From assembly GCA_002399815.1 (NCBI GenBank), contig DHEJ01000010.1:101340-119875 (forward strand): 18,536 bases of DNA. The letters are read 5' to 3'. The notes beneath the pieces are model-generated. The model saw only the letters and a program-made list of their open reading frames with translations, searched no databases and was not told where the DNA came from. Each line of letters starts with the position of its first letter. The stretch's first letter is position 1. This document shows positions 1-6,849 of the stretch, one piece after another. The DNA comes from Acholeplasmataceae bacterium UBA4853 (lineage in GTDB: Bacteria > Bacillota_I > Bacilli_A > Acholeplasmatales > Acholeplasmataceae). Both the position numbers and the translations under genes were made by a program.

Positions 1-1247
1 ATGGTGATGAAAATGAACCACTTCAAGCTTTAATCTTTGATTCTTACTTTGACTCATATCGTGGTGTAATTCCCACAATTAGAGTATTTAATGGTTCAGT
101 TAAAAAAGGCGATATGATTCACTTTATGGCAACTAATGCATCATTCCAAGTGATTGAAGTTGGTGTATATACTCCAACTGAGAAAGTTGTAGATGTCCTT
201 GGACCTGGTGATGTAGGTTATCTAACAGCGGCAATTAAAACTTTAGGTGATGTTCATGTGGGTGATACCATTACATTACAAAATAATAAAGCTAAGCAAC
301 CTTTACCTGGATATAGAACACTAAATCCAGTAGTATTTTGTGGATTATATCCAATTGATCCTGATCAATATCAAGATTTAAAAGACTCATTAGAAAAACT
401 TAAATTAAATGATGCCTCACTGATTTACGAACCAGAAACATCCCAAGCTTTAGGATTTGGATTTAGAACTGGATTCTTAGGATTACTTCATATGGATATT
501 GTCCAAGAACGTATTTCTAGAGAGTTTAACATTGAATTGATTGCTACTGCACCATCGGTTGTTTATCATGTATATTTAACAAACGGTAATATGATTTTAG
601 TAGATAATCCATCATTTTTACCGGATTTACAAAAGGTTGATCGTATTGAAGAACCTTATGTTAAAGCAACTATCATGTGTCCTAAAGACTATGTTGGAGC
701 AGTAATGGATATATGTCAGAAAAAGCGTGGTATTTTTGGTGATATGAAGTATATAGATCAAACACGTGTCATGATAACTTATTCAATTCCTTTAGCAGAA
801 ATAGTTTATGATTTTTTTGACAAATTAAAATCAAGCACTAAAGGATATGCGTCATTTGACTATATACTAGATGGTTATAGACCTTCTGAATTAAGAAAAA
901 TGGATATTTTATTGAATTCAGAAGTAGTAGATGCTTTATCTGTCATTGTGCATCGTGACTTTGCTTATTCAAGAGGTAAGGCAATTGTTGAAAAGTTAAA
1001 AACCTTAATTCCAAGACAAATGTTTGAAATTCCTGTACAAGCAGCATTAGGTGGTAAGATTATTGCAAGAGAAACGATTAAGGCAATGAGAAAAGACGTA
1101 CTTGCTAAATGTTATGGTGGAGATATCAGTCGTAAGAAGAAATTACTTGAAAAACAAAAAGAAGGAAAGAAACGTATGAAAACCTTTGGTCGTGTTGATA
1201 TACCACAAAGTGCTTTCATGGCAATCCTTTCAAATTCAGATGATTAA
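1..1247 (+). CDS. lepA: Elongation factor 4 (LepA), 3' part
   Basis: Ribosome-associated GTPase that back-translocates or remodels stalled elongating ribosomes. The gene enters from the left edge; the frame is open from base 3 and the visible 414 residues correspond to roughly residue 190 to the end of a ~600-aa LepA. The N-terminal GTPase domain (P-loop, switch motifs) is therefore outside the window. What is visible starts at the domain II segment (QALIFDSYFDSYRG), continues through the EF-G-like domains (ALGFGFRTGFLGLLHMDIVQ, highly typical of LepA) and ends in the LepA-specific C-terminal domain (DILLNSEVVDALS, VHRDFAYSRG, GGKIIARETIKAMRKDVLAK, YGGDISRKKKLLEKQKEGKK). The C-terminus is intact and ends at TAA just before a terminator hairpin. 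The Met at 114 is internal and is not the start. Identification is secure from these family-specific motifs. Confidence 0.97.
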   Translation, partial: GDENEPLQALIFDSYFDSYRGVIPTIRVFNGSVKKGDMIHFMATNASFQVIEVGVYTPTEKVVDVLGPGDVGYLTAAIKTLGDVHVGDTITLQNNKAKQPLPGYRTLNPVVFCGLYPIDPDQYQDLKDSLEKLKLNDASLIYEPETSQALGFGFRTGFLGLLHMDIVQERISREFNIELIATAPSVVYHVYLTNGNMILVDNPSFLPDLQKVDRIEEPYVKATIMCPKDYVGAVMDICQKKRGIFGDMKYIDQTRVMITYSIPLAEIVYDFFDKLKSSTKGYASFDYILDGYRPSELRKMDILLNSEVVDALSVIVHRDFAYSRGKAIVEKLKTLIPRQMFEIPVQAALGGKIIARETIKAMRKDVLAKCYGGDISRKKKLLEKQKEGKKRMKTFGRVDIPQSAFMAILSNSDD

Positions 1248-1250
1248 TAT

Positions 1251-1286
1251 TAAAGGATATCTTTAAGATATCTTTTTTTATTTTTT
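1251..1286 (+). terminator. Rho-independent terminator after lepA
   Basis: AGGATATC and GATATCTT pair (one G-U) around a TTTAA loop and run into a T-rich tract (TTTTTTTATTTTTT). It starts 4 nt after the lepA stop codon and ends the lepA transcript. Confidence 0.85.
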
Positions 1287-1300
1287 ATCATATATTTTTC

Positions 1301-1329
1301 TTGACATGTATGCGCTTTCATGTTATCAT
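1301..1329 (+). promoter_or_regulatory. Consensus sigma-A promoter for the leader/51-aa unit
   Basis: TTGACA at 1301-1306 and TATCAT at 1324-1329 are separated by exactly 17 nt, the best -35/-10 match I find in the window. The transcript should start near 1336, about 30 nt upstream of the first small ORF. Confidence 0.8.
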
Positions 1330-1365
1330 AAATGTGGATCAAGAAAAGACCATTGTGAGGGAATT

Positions 1366-1461
1366 ATGTTAGTAGCATCTAGAGTGGTGAAACTAAATCG
1401 CATTCCAAATATTGACAGTCAAAGAGACGTATTTTCATATAACATAACAAAAGGGTTATAA
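1366..1461 (+). CDS. Putative 31-aa leader peptide ending inside a terminator stem
   Basis: A 31-codon ORF beginning MLVASRVVKLNR and ending YNITKGL. A GAGGG Shine-Dalgarno lies 4 nt upstream of the ATG, and the ORF lies about 30 nt into the transcript expected from the 1301-1329 promoter. Its TAA (1459-1461) falls in the 5' arm of the terminator hairpin at 1449-1485, so a ribosome finishing the ORF would mask that arm. This is the geometry of leader-peptide attenuators, which control genes downstream, here the 51-aa ORF. I see no run of one amino acid and no known stalling motif that would name an effector. Codon use (CGC, GGG, GTG GTG) is less A/T-ending than in the neighbouring genes, so an untranslated structured RNA is a real alternative. 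The start region TTATGTTA (1364-1371) is complementary to TAACATAA (1440-1447), which could hide the start codon. Confidence 0.4.
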   Translation: MLVASRVVKLNRIPNIDSQRDVFSYNITKGL

Positions 1462-1485
1462 TACACATTTATACCCTTTTTTATT
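1449..1485 (+). terminator. Terminator/attenuator hairpin between the two small ORFs
   Basis: AAAAGGGT (1449-1456) pairs with ACCCTTTT (1473-1480). After a bulged T the stem continues with ATAA (1458-1461) and TTAT (1469-1472), closing a TACACAT loop. A T-tract follows to 1482. It lies between a strong promoter and the 51-aa ORF, so it either ends a ~150-nt RNA or acts as a conditional attenuator. Confidence 0.75.
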
Positions 1486-1504
1486 GCAAAGAAAAGGAGA
1501 TCAT

Positions 1505-1660
1505 ATGAAACCATCATTAAACGATTCAAGAGTAGTAAGAGGTACTATTTATTCTTCACGTATGCAAGGTGAAACACCTCAATTTAATACAGAAACTAAA
1601 GATAAACAGTTAGACGAGATCTTAGAAAGTATCACATACGAATCAGATAAAAATAACTAA
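1505..1660 (+). CDS. Unrecognised 51-aa acidic small protein
   Basis: An ORF of 51 codons (starts MKPSLNDSRVVRGTIYSS, ends ITYESDKNN) with a good Shine-Dalgarno, AAGGAG, 5 nt before the ATG, and a strong terminator 45 nt after the stop. It has no transmembrane segment, no signal peptide and no cysteine. The C-terminal half is rich in Asp/Glu and probably helical (residues about 32-46). Codon use is A/T-rich like the neighbouring genes, and the flanking promoter, ribosome site and terminator argue that it is real. I do not recognise a family. The SRVV tetrapeptide also occurs in the upstream leader ORF, possibly by chance. No dedicated strong promoter is seen between the attenuator and this ORF, so expression probably depends on read-through from 1301-1329. 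Confidence 0.6.
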   Translation: MKPSLNDSRVVRGTIYSSRMQGETPQFNTETKDKQLDEILESITYESDKNN

Positions 1661-1704
1661 TTATATTAAAATACGCAGTTTGGCAACAGTTTTTCTCTCT
1701 CTTT

Positions 1705-1740
1705 AAGAGGTATCCATGTTGGGGATACCTCTTTATTTTT
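1705..1740 (+). terminator. Strong Rho-independent terminator after the 51-aa ORF
   Basis: A perfect 11-bp stem, AAGAGGTATCC (1705-1715) with GGATACCTCTT (1723-1733), surrounds an ATGTTGG loop and is followed by TATTTTT. It insulates the hemW operon from upstream transcription. Confidence 0.9.
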
Positions 1741-1748
1741 GGTATAAT
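1719..1748 (+). promoter_or_regulatory. Promoter of the hemW-xerD-deoB operon
   Basis: TATAAT at 1743-1748 with a TTGGGG -35-like element at 1719-1724 and 18-nt spacing. The -35 overlaps the loop and 3' arm of the preceding terminator. Start would be near 1755, giving a leader of about 20 nt that holds the AAGGAAGG ribosome site (1755-1762). Confidence 0.55.
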
Positions 1749-1773
1749 AGATATAAGGAAGGTTTAAGACGAT

Positions 1774-2865
1774 ATGAAAGGTTTGTATGTACATATTCCA
1801 TTTTGTGAGTATATTTGTCATTATTGTGATTTCGTAAAACGTGTACCAAAAAACCAAGATATGATTGATACATATCTCATACGTTTAAGAGACGAAATTA
1901 TCTCTTATGAACAGCATTATGATAAAGTAGAAACAATCTATATTGGTGGTGGTACACCATCAATGTTAACTGTTGATCAGTTAACGTATTTATTCGAATC
2001 ACTATTAAGAATTAAACCCATGGAGTATACAATTGAACTCAATCCTGAAAGTTATACCCATGAAAAAGGACTATTATTCAAGAAATATGGTGTAAATCGT
2101 GTATCAATGGGTGTACAAAGTTTTAATGATGATATCTTAAAGTACTTAAATCGTGGCCATAAATCAGAGGATATCACTTGGATTATTAATGATTTAAAAT
2201 CTATTGGTATCAGGGATATATCCATTGATTTAATATTTGCTATTCCTGGACAAACACTTGATCATATTCAATATGACCTTGAGCAGTTATTAAAATTAGA
2301 TATTGATCATGTATCCTATTATTCTTTAATTTTAGAAGATAAAACATATTTTTATCACCAGTACTTAAAAGGTAATTTTAAGCCTATGGATGAAGATATG
2401 GAAGCAAATATGTATGAATTTACTATGAACTTTCTTAAATCTCATGGTTATGAGCAATATGAGATAAGTAATTATGCAAGAAATAATCATTACTCTTTAC
2501 ATAATTCCATTTATTGGACTTTAGGTGAGTATATTGGGGTTGGTATGGGAGCTCATGGGTTTATTGATAACTATCGTACATATAATGAACGAGGTATGAG
2601 TCAATATTTAGATCATTTTCTAAAAGAAAAAACACTTCAAACTGATGAAACTAAGTTACAAGATGAATTAATTTTTGGACTCAGAATGACTAAGGGTATT
2701 AGTATTTCTCAAATTGAATCTAAATATAATGTCACTTTGATGGATAAATATCCTCAGATTAGCGATAAAATAAAGTTAGGTTTGGTTCGTATCGAAGGTG
2801 ATTATTTACACTTAACCAAGGAAGGTATGATGCTTGGTAATCAAGTATTTATGTTATTTGTATGA
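1774..2865 (+). CDS. hemW: Radical SAM protein HemW (heme chaperone family)
   Basis: 363-aa radical SAM protein of the HemN/HemW family. The N-terminus reads HIPFCEYICHYCDF: Cys11, Cys15 and Cys18 form the CxxxCxxC motif that holds the SAM-binding 4Fe-4S cluster. The following residue pair is DF, as in HemW, rather than the fourth Cys (CxC) of true coproporphyrinogen oxidase HemN. Further markers are YIGGGTPS, ELNPES and RVSMGVQSFND, plus a HemN C-terminal domain ending GNQVFMLFV. HemW proteins bind heme and are thought to deliver it to acceptors; they lack HemN oxidase activity. Length matches the family (~360-380). The AAGGAAGG ribosome site 11 nt upstream fixes the start. The stop overlaps the xerD start (ATGA). 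No heme gene is nearby, so the cellular role here is open. Confidence 0.92.
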   Translation: MKGLYVHIPFCEYICHYCDFVKRVPKNQDMIDTYLIRLRDEIISYEQHYDKVETIYIGGGTPSMLTVDQLTYLFESLLRIKPMEYTIELNPESYTHEKGLLFKKYGVNRVSMGVQSFNDDILKYLNRGHKSEDITWIINDLKSIGIRDISIDLIFAIPGQTLDHIQYDLEQLLKLDIDHVSYYSLILEDKTYFYHQYLKGNFKPMDEDMEANMYEFTMNFLKSHGYEQYEISNYARNNHYSLHNSIYWTLGEYIGVGMGAHGFIDNYRTYNERGMSQYLDHFLKEKTLQTDETKLQDELIFGLRMTKGISISQIESKYNVTLMDKYPQISDKIKLGLVRIEGDYLHLTKEGMMLGNQVFMLFV

Positions 2866-3776
2866 ACTATTTAATTAATGATTATGCATATTATTTAACA
2901 AATGAACGTGGTTTATCTAAAAATACCTTAAGTGCTTATATAAAAGATTTAGAAGATTATAGGTCATTTTTAGAAAGGTATCATAAGATTAATAAGGTTG
3001 ATTTAATTGAAGCAAAACATATTGAAGGGTATTTAAAAAGCTTAAGAAATCATGATATCAGCCCGAAGTCTCAAGCTAGAAAATTAACTTCAATTAAATC
3101 CTTTCATTCATTTTTACTTATAGAAAAAGAAGTTGATTTCAATGTTGCATTACAAATAAAAAGCCCTAAATTGGAGAAATCTTTACCATCTGTTTTATCA
3201 ATTGATGAGGTCGTTTCACTTTTAAATATCATTACTAAAAACACAGATTTAGGATTAAGAAATCTTGCATTAATTGAATTAGTTTATGGTTCAGGATTAA
3301 GAGTTAGTGAATTACTGAACATTAAATTAAGTGATATTCATATGACTCAGTCCTATGTTATTGTTACAGGTAAAGGTAGTAAAGAACGCATGGTTCCTAT
3401 TTCTGATATGGCTGTTATCGCAATTAGAAATTATTTAGTTAAAAGTAGAGATAACCTTTTAGCTGAAAAAACTGATTATTTGTTTGTTAATAAAGATGGC
3501 AAACCCCTATCAAGAATTGGATTTTTCAAGGTTTTAAAGAAGTTAGCTAAAGATGCTGGACTGGATGCATCTAAGATTTCACCACATACTTTAAGGCATT
3601 CTTTCGCGACACATTTACTAGAAAATGGGATTGATTTAAGAAGTTTACAAAACTTATTAGGGCATGAAGACATTTCAACGACTCAAATTTATACACATAT
3701 ATCACAGCAGAGATTAAGATCTGTTTATCAAAATTCTCATCCAAGAGCAAAGGAGAACAAGGAAAATGAAATTTAA
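2862..3776 (+). CDS. xerD: Tyrosine site-specific recombinase XerD-like
   Basis: 304-aa tyrosine recombinase with the N-terminal SAM-like core-binding domain (about residues 1-85, NTLSAYIKDLEDY) and the C-terminal catalytic domain. All catalytic residues are visible: Arg147 (GSGLRVSELL), Lys171 (VTGKGSKERMVP), His242/Arg245 (HTLRHSFATHLL), His268 (LLGHEDISTTQIYTH) and nucleophile Tyr277. Spacing is nearly identical to E. coli XerD (R148, K172, H244, R247, H270, Y279). The family resolves chromosome dimers at dif during segregation. Assignment to XerD rather than XerC rests on this fit and on the neighbour deoB: xerD next to the phosphopentomutase gene is also the Bacillus subtilis arrangement (ripX-drm). 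It starts inside the hemW stop (ATGA), so translation is probably coupled. The final 11 nt overlap the deoB start. No sign that it belongs to a mobile element. Confidence 0.9.
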   Translation: MNYLINDYAYYLTNERGLSKNTLSAYIKDLEDYRSFLERYHKINKVDLIEAKHIEGYLKSLRNHDISPKSQARKLTSIKSFHSFLLIEKEVDFNVALQIKSPKLEKSLPSVLSIDEVVSLLNIITKNTDLGLRNLALIELVYGSGLRVSELLNIKLSDIHMTQSYVIVTGKGSKERMVPISDMAVIAIRNYLVKSRDNLLAEKTDYLFVNKDGKPLSRIGFFKVLKKLAKDAGLDASKISPHTLRHSFATHLLENGIDLRSLQNLLGHEDISTTQIYTHISQQRLRSVYQNSHPRAKENKENEI

Positions 3777-4959
3777 AAGAATATTTTTAATTGTTATGGA
3801 TTCAGTAGGTATTGGTGCATCACCAGATGCAGATAAGTATTTTAACGATGGCCATGATGACACTAAATCCAATACAATCGGTCACATTGCAGAAAAAATG
3901 GACTTAAAATTACCTAATTTAGAGAAACTTGGTTATGGTAATATTGCACCTATAAAAGGGGTAAAACCTCAAAAAGAATTAATGTCTTATGTAACAAAAA
4001 TCCAAGAAGCTTCTCTAGGAAAAGATACCATGACAGGGCATTGGGAAATGATGGGTTTATATATTACTAAGCCTTTCCAAACATTCACGGACACTGGTTT
4101 TCCAAAAGAATTAATCAAAGAATTAGAAGAAAAAACAGGTAGAAAAGTGATAGGAAATATCGCCGCATCCGGTACTGAAATCTTAAAAGATTTAGGCGAA
4201 GAACATATGAAAACAGGAAGTTTAATCGTTTATACTTCAGCTGATAGCGTGCTTCAAATTGCTATGCATGAAGATATTATTCCAATTAAAGAGCAATATA
4301 GAATATCAGAAATTGCTCGTGAAATTACAATGAAACCAGAATGGAAAGTCGGAAGAGTAATAACAAGACCGTTTTCTGGAAGCAATAAAGATACCTTTAA
4401 ACGTACGTCAAATAGACATGACTATGCATTAAAACCTAATGATCCTACAGTACTTAACTACTTAGATGAAGCTGGATTTGACGTGATTGCCTTAGGTAAA
4501 ATAAATGATATCTTTGATGGATATGGCATAAATAGATTCTCTAAAACAGTATCAAATGATGACGGAATGCATCAAATAACTCAGATTGCTGATGAGTCAT
4601 TCGAAGGTTTGTGCTTCTTAAATTTAGTTGATTTTGACGCCTTATATGGTCATCGTAGAGATCCATTAGGATATGGAAAATCTCTTGAAGTATTCGATCA
4701 ACAACTACCTTTATTAATGGAAAAATTAACTGAAGAGGACTTACTAATTTTAACAGCTGATCATGGAAATGACCCTACATATTTTGGTACAGATCATACT
4801 AGAGAATATGTACCATTAATTGTTTATAGTAAGAAATTTATTGAAGGTGGCACGTTACCAATATTAAGTACATTCTCTGATATTGGATCTACAATTGCTG
4901 ATAATTTTAAGACTAAGAAAACACCATATGGACATAGTTTCTTAAAATTAATGAGATAA
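3766..4959 (+). CDS. deoB: Phosphopentomutase DeoB
   Basis: 397-aa cytosolic phosphopentomutase interconverting (deoxy)ribose-1-phosphate and (deoxy)ribose-5-phosphate. It links the nucleoside phosphorylases (deoD and pdp in this window) to deoC or to PRPP synthesis. It is an alkaline-phosphatase-superfamily enzyme with two Mn ions. Visible motifs are VMDSVGIGASPDA with metal ligand Asp12, GKDTMTGHWEMMG (residues 85-97, carrying the Thr that becomes phosphorylated in this family), VDFDALYGHRRDP (metal ligands and the inserted cap boundary), LTADHGNDPTYFGTDHTREYVP (the remaining Asp/His ligands, split here by the family's TADHGND and DHTRE blocks) and a C-terminal PYGHSFL. Length is typical (~390-400). 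The start is supported by AGGAG 10 nt upstream, inside xerD. It ends the operon, with a terminator 22 nt downstream. Confidence 0.97.
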   Translation: MKFKRIFLIVMDSVGIGASPDADKYFNDGHDDTKSNTIGHIAEKMDLKLPNLEKLGYGNIAPIKGVKPQKELMSYVTKIQEASLGKDTMTGHWEMMGLYITKPFQTFTDTGFPKELIKELEEKTGRKVIGNIAASGTEILKDLGEEHMKTGSLIVYTSADSVLQIAMHEDIIPIKEQYRISEIAREITMKPEWKVGRVITRPFSGSNKDTFKRTSNRHDYALKPNDPTVLNYLDEAGFDVIALGKINDIFDGYGINRFSKTVSNDDGMHQITQIADESFEGLCFLNLVDFDALYGHRRDPLGYGKSLEVFDQQLPLLMEKLTEEDLLILTADHGNDPTYFGTDHTREYVPLIVYSKKFIEGGTLPILSTFSDIGSTIADNFKTKKTPYGHSFLKLMR

Positions 4960-4981
4960 AAAACGTTTAATAAAAATAAAC

Positions 4982-5008
4982 AAAAGTGCGTAATATACGC
5001 ACTTTTTT
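4982..5008. terminator. Shared bidirectional terminator, deoB / ansA
   Basis: AAAAGTGCGTA (4982-4992) and TACGCACTTTT (4996-5006) form an 11-bp stem with an ATA loop. Poly-T follows on the plus strand and, because the stem is A-flanked, poly-T follows on the minus strand as well. It serves convergent deoB and the asparaginase gene, whose stop codon (5007-5009) touches the T-tract. Confidence 0.85.
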
Positions 5009-5990
5009 AATGGTCAAAATAATGTTTTAATTCATCTTTATTGGATATAAAATCAAGTGCCATCATGAGTAACAATCGTGCTTTGTGACTTGGTAAATTG
5101 CCAGAGAATAAGACACCTAATTGTTTTAAATGATGTCCACCACCTTCATAAGCATAAGTATCTAGTACACGTCCTTTTGGGCATCGAGATGTCAGTATGA
5201 TAGGGATATTATTTTCAAGTGCTCTAATGATGCCAGGTAACATTAAAGGCGGAACATTACCTCGACCTAAAGCTTCTAAAACAATACCATCAATTTTACT
5301 TTCTATCAAGAAATCTATCAGTAATGAATCCGTGCCACTGGTAACTTTTACAATTTCAACTCTTTTTGTAAGTTTACTAATTGTAATATTGTGTTTAGTA
5401 TATATATTCATACGATGATAGATAACGTCTCTAGAATCAACGATTCCAAGTGGTCCAAACTCGAGGGATTTGAATGTATCTAGTGCAACGGTATGAGATT
5501 TAATAACTTCAGATGCTGCATTGATTTCATCATTTAAAACAAGTAGGACTCCTCGATCTTTTGAGTCGTTGTGAGCGGCAACTAAAATAGATGAAACTAC
5601 ATTTGATAATCCATCATAACCGAGTTCAGATAGATTTCTCATAGAGCCAGTAAATACAATTGGAGATTTGACATTGAAGTAGCAATCTAAGAAATAAGCA
5701 GTCTCTTCAATAGTGTCTGTTCCATGAGTTACTACAACGCCCTCATAGTTTTCTGTTAATAATTTAGATTCTATAAGTTTAGCCAATTTAAACATATGAT
5801 TAGGCGTGATATAAGGACTTGGTAAATAAGAATGCTCAATATAGTCAATCTCAAGGTCTGTAAATGTACTAGTAATAACTTGCATAATATTATTATTTCC
5901 AGAAGACATTACGGTCTTCATGGTATTTAGATCATTAACCATAGCTATAGTACCACCAGTAAATATAACTAAGATACGTTTTTTGTTCAT
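5007..5990 (-). CDS. ansA: L-asparaginase (AnsA type)
   Basis: 327-aa asparaginase that hydrolyses L-asparagine to aspartate and ammonia. The N-terminal active-site loop is IFTGGTIAM with Thr14 as expected nucleophile. The second triad segment is VVTHGTDTIEETAYFLD (Thr91, Asp92), and Lys164 in EVIKSHTVALDTF completes the Thr-Lys-Asp triad. FTGSMRNLSELGYDG and DRGVLLVLNDEINAA resemble the Bacillus subtilis asparaginase more than E. coli type II. There is no signal peptide, so the enzyme should be cytosolic. Length fits the family (~320-330). A GAGGTGA ribosome site 5 nt before the ATG fixes the start. It is a single-gene unit convergent with deoB. Strict asparagine versus mixed Asn/Gln specificity cannot be read from the sequence. 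Confidence 0.93.
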   Translation of the reverse strand: MNKKRILVIFTGGTIAMVNDLNTMKTVMSSGNNNIMQVITSTFTDLEIDYIEHSYLPSPYITPNHMFKLAKLIESKLLTENYEGVVVTHGTDTIEETAYFLDCYFNVKSPIVFTGSMRNLSELGYDGLSNVVSSILVAAHNDSKDRGVLLVLNDEINAASEVIKSHTVALDTFKSLEFGPLGIVDSRDVIYHRMNIYTKHNITISKLTKRVEIVKVTSGTDSLLIDFLIESKIDGIVLEALGRGNVPPLMLPGIIRALENNIPIILTSRCPKGRVLDTYAYEGGGHHLKQLGVLFSGNLPSHKARLLLMMALDFISNKDELKHYFDH

Positions 5991-6006
5991 AAAATCACCT
6001 CAATTA

Positions 6007-6012
6007 ATTATA
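6007..6012 (-). promoter_or_regulatory. Likely -10 element of the asparaginase gene
   Basis: Read on the minus strand this is TATAAT, 17 nt upstream of the ATG. It predicts a very short leader starting near 6000 that begins at the ribosome site. I see no good -35 at 17 nt spacing, so this rests on the -10 alone. Confidence 0.4.
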
Positions 6013-6186
6013 TATCAATCCTAATGAATTCGTATCTATGACTTTAAACAAAATTATTTGATGATAATAAGTGTTTTTCAATAGATTACACTCTATCTAA
6101 ACAAAGAAGGCTTAAATTTAACACATAACCATTCCTAACATTTCCACATAAAACCCAATAGCTGCACAGTTAGGCTCACATTAAAT

Positions 6187-6218
<32 letters not shown>

Positions 6219-6660
6219 GATAAATAAAAATATAGTTACTTCTATGATTAATGATAATATTAAAAATGATATGATTATATTTAAAGTGTGTTGTCTACTT
6301 AGAATATTGACTTAATATTAATCATAAATTTTCAATGATAATATTTAATCTTTTAAAGAGAGGTTTATTAGGCTGTGAAACTACTTATATCGATGATATA
6401 CCTATCTGAAGCGCTCAAATGTATTTCATTACTTAATAGGCAATGATAGGATATGAATCATTACCCTATGTTTTATAGAGTTCTTCTACTACTTTAGGTA
6501 TAACATATGTACTTTTGATTCTTTTATGGATTCTTTTTTGATAGTCAACTATCCATTTTTAACTCATTCAAGTAATAACTAATAAACATCAGGGTGTTTT
6601 CATCTAGTAGAATACACTTCTGGATTTCATGGATCGTAAAAAAAACAATGTATGCATTGG

Positions 6661-6796
6661 TTTATATTTGGTAAACATTATGTTGATAATATTTTAGAGA
6701 TTATTTATTCTTGATTTAGAACTTCTACTCATATGTAAAATATTGATAGTATTATATGTTTACTAATACGTTACCATGTTTATATTTAGTAAACAT
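6661..6796. repeat. Two near-identical 18-nt repeats around a decayed region
   Basis: TTTATATTTGGTAAACAT at 6661-6678 and TTTATATTTAGTAAACAT at 6779-6796 differ at one base and are 118 nt apart. Each is itself an imperfect palindrome (TTTA...TAAA). Function unknown: operator sites or remnants of an element are both possible. Confidence 0.55.
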
Positions 6797-6797
6797 A
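6755..6797. repeat. Perfect 12-bp inverted repeat, 19-nt spacer
   Basis: TATGTTTACTAA (6755-6766) is the exact reverse complement of TTAGTAAACATA (6786-6797). The right arm overlaps the second 18-nt repeat and is followed by CATTTTTTAAG, so on the plus strand it could act as a weak terminator, although no plus-strand gene precedes it. Confidence 0.6.
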
Positions 6798-6814
6798 CAT
6801 TTTTTAAGTTTTTG

Positions 6815-6840
6815 CAATAAAAAAAGTGCCATAAGCACTT
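6815..6840 (-). terminator. Terminator after the yneF-like gene
   Basis: On the minus strand AAGTGC and GCACTT pair around a 5-nt loop and run into seven or more T. It lies about 10 nt past the stop of the UPF0154 gene and ends the minus-strand operon that begins at 9269. Confidence 0.8.
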
Positions 6841-6849
6841 AATTTATTT

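Noticed and set aside
1381..1406. T-box-like sequence AGAGTGGTGAAACTAAATCGC
   Set aside because: It only loosely resembles AGGGTGGNACCGCG. There is no specifier loop or stem I structure and no aminoacyl-tRNA or amino-acid gene downstream.
1412..1462. A second promoter (TTGACA at 1412 with TATAAC at 1438 or TATAAT at 1457)
   Set aside because: Spacings are 20 and 39 nt, outside the normal range, and the TATAAT lies inside the terminator stem.
1666..1857. 63-aa minus-strand ORF between the small-ORF unit and hemW
   Set aside because: It runs antisense through a terminator and the hemW start, with no ribosome site; chance frame.
2862..3776. Integrase of a mobile element
   Set aside because: The residue spacing fits XerD, it lies in an operon with hemW and deoB, and no tRNA, att-like repeats or phage genes flank it.
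6466..6655. Possible transposase or other pseudogene on the minus strand
   Set aside because: Two short protein-like stretches in different frames can be read, but stops interrupt both and I cannot name a family, so no pseudogene is called; reported only as part of the gene-free region.
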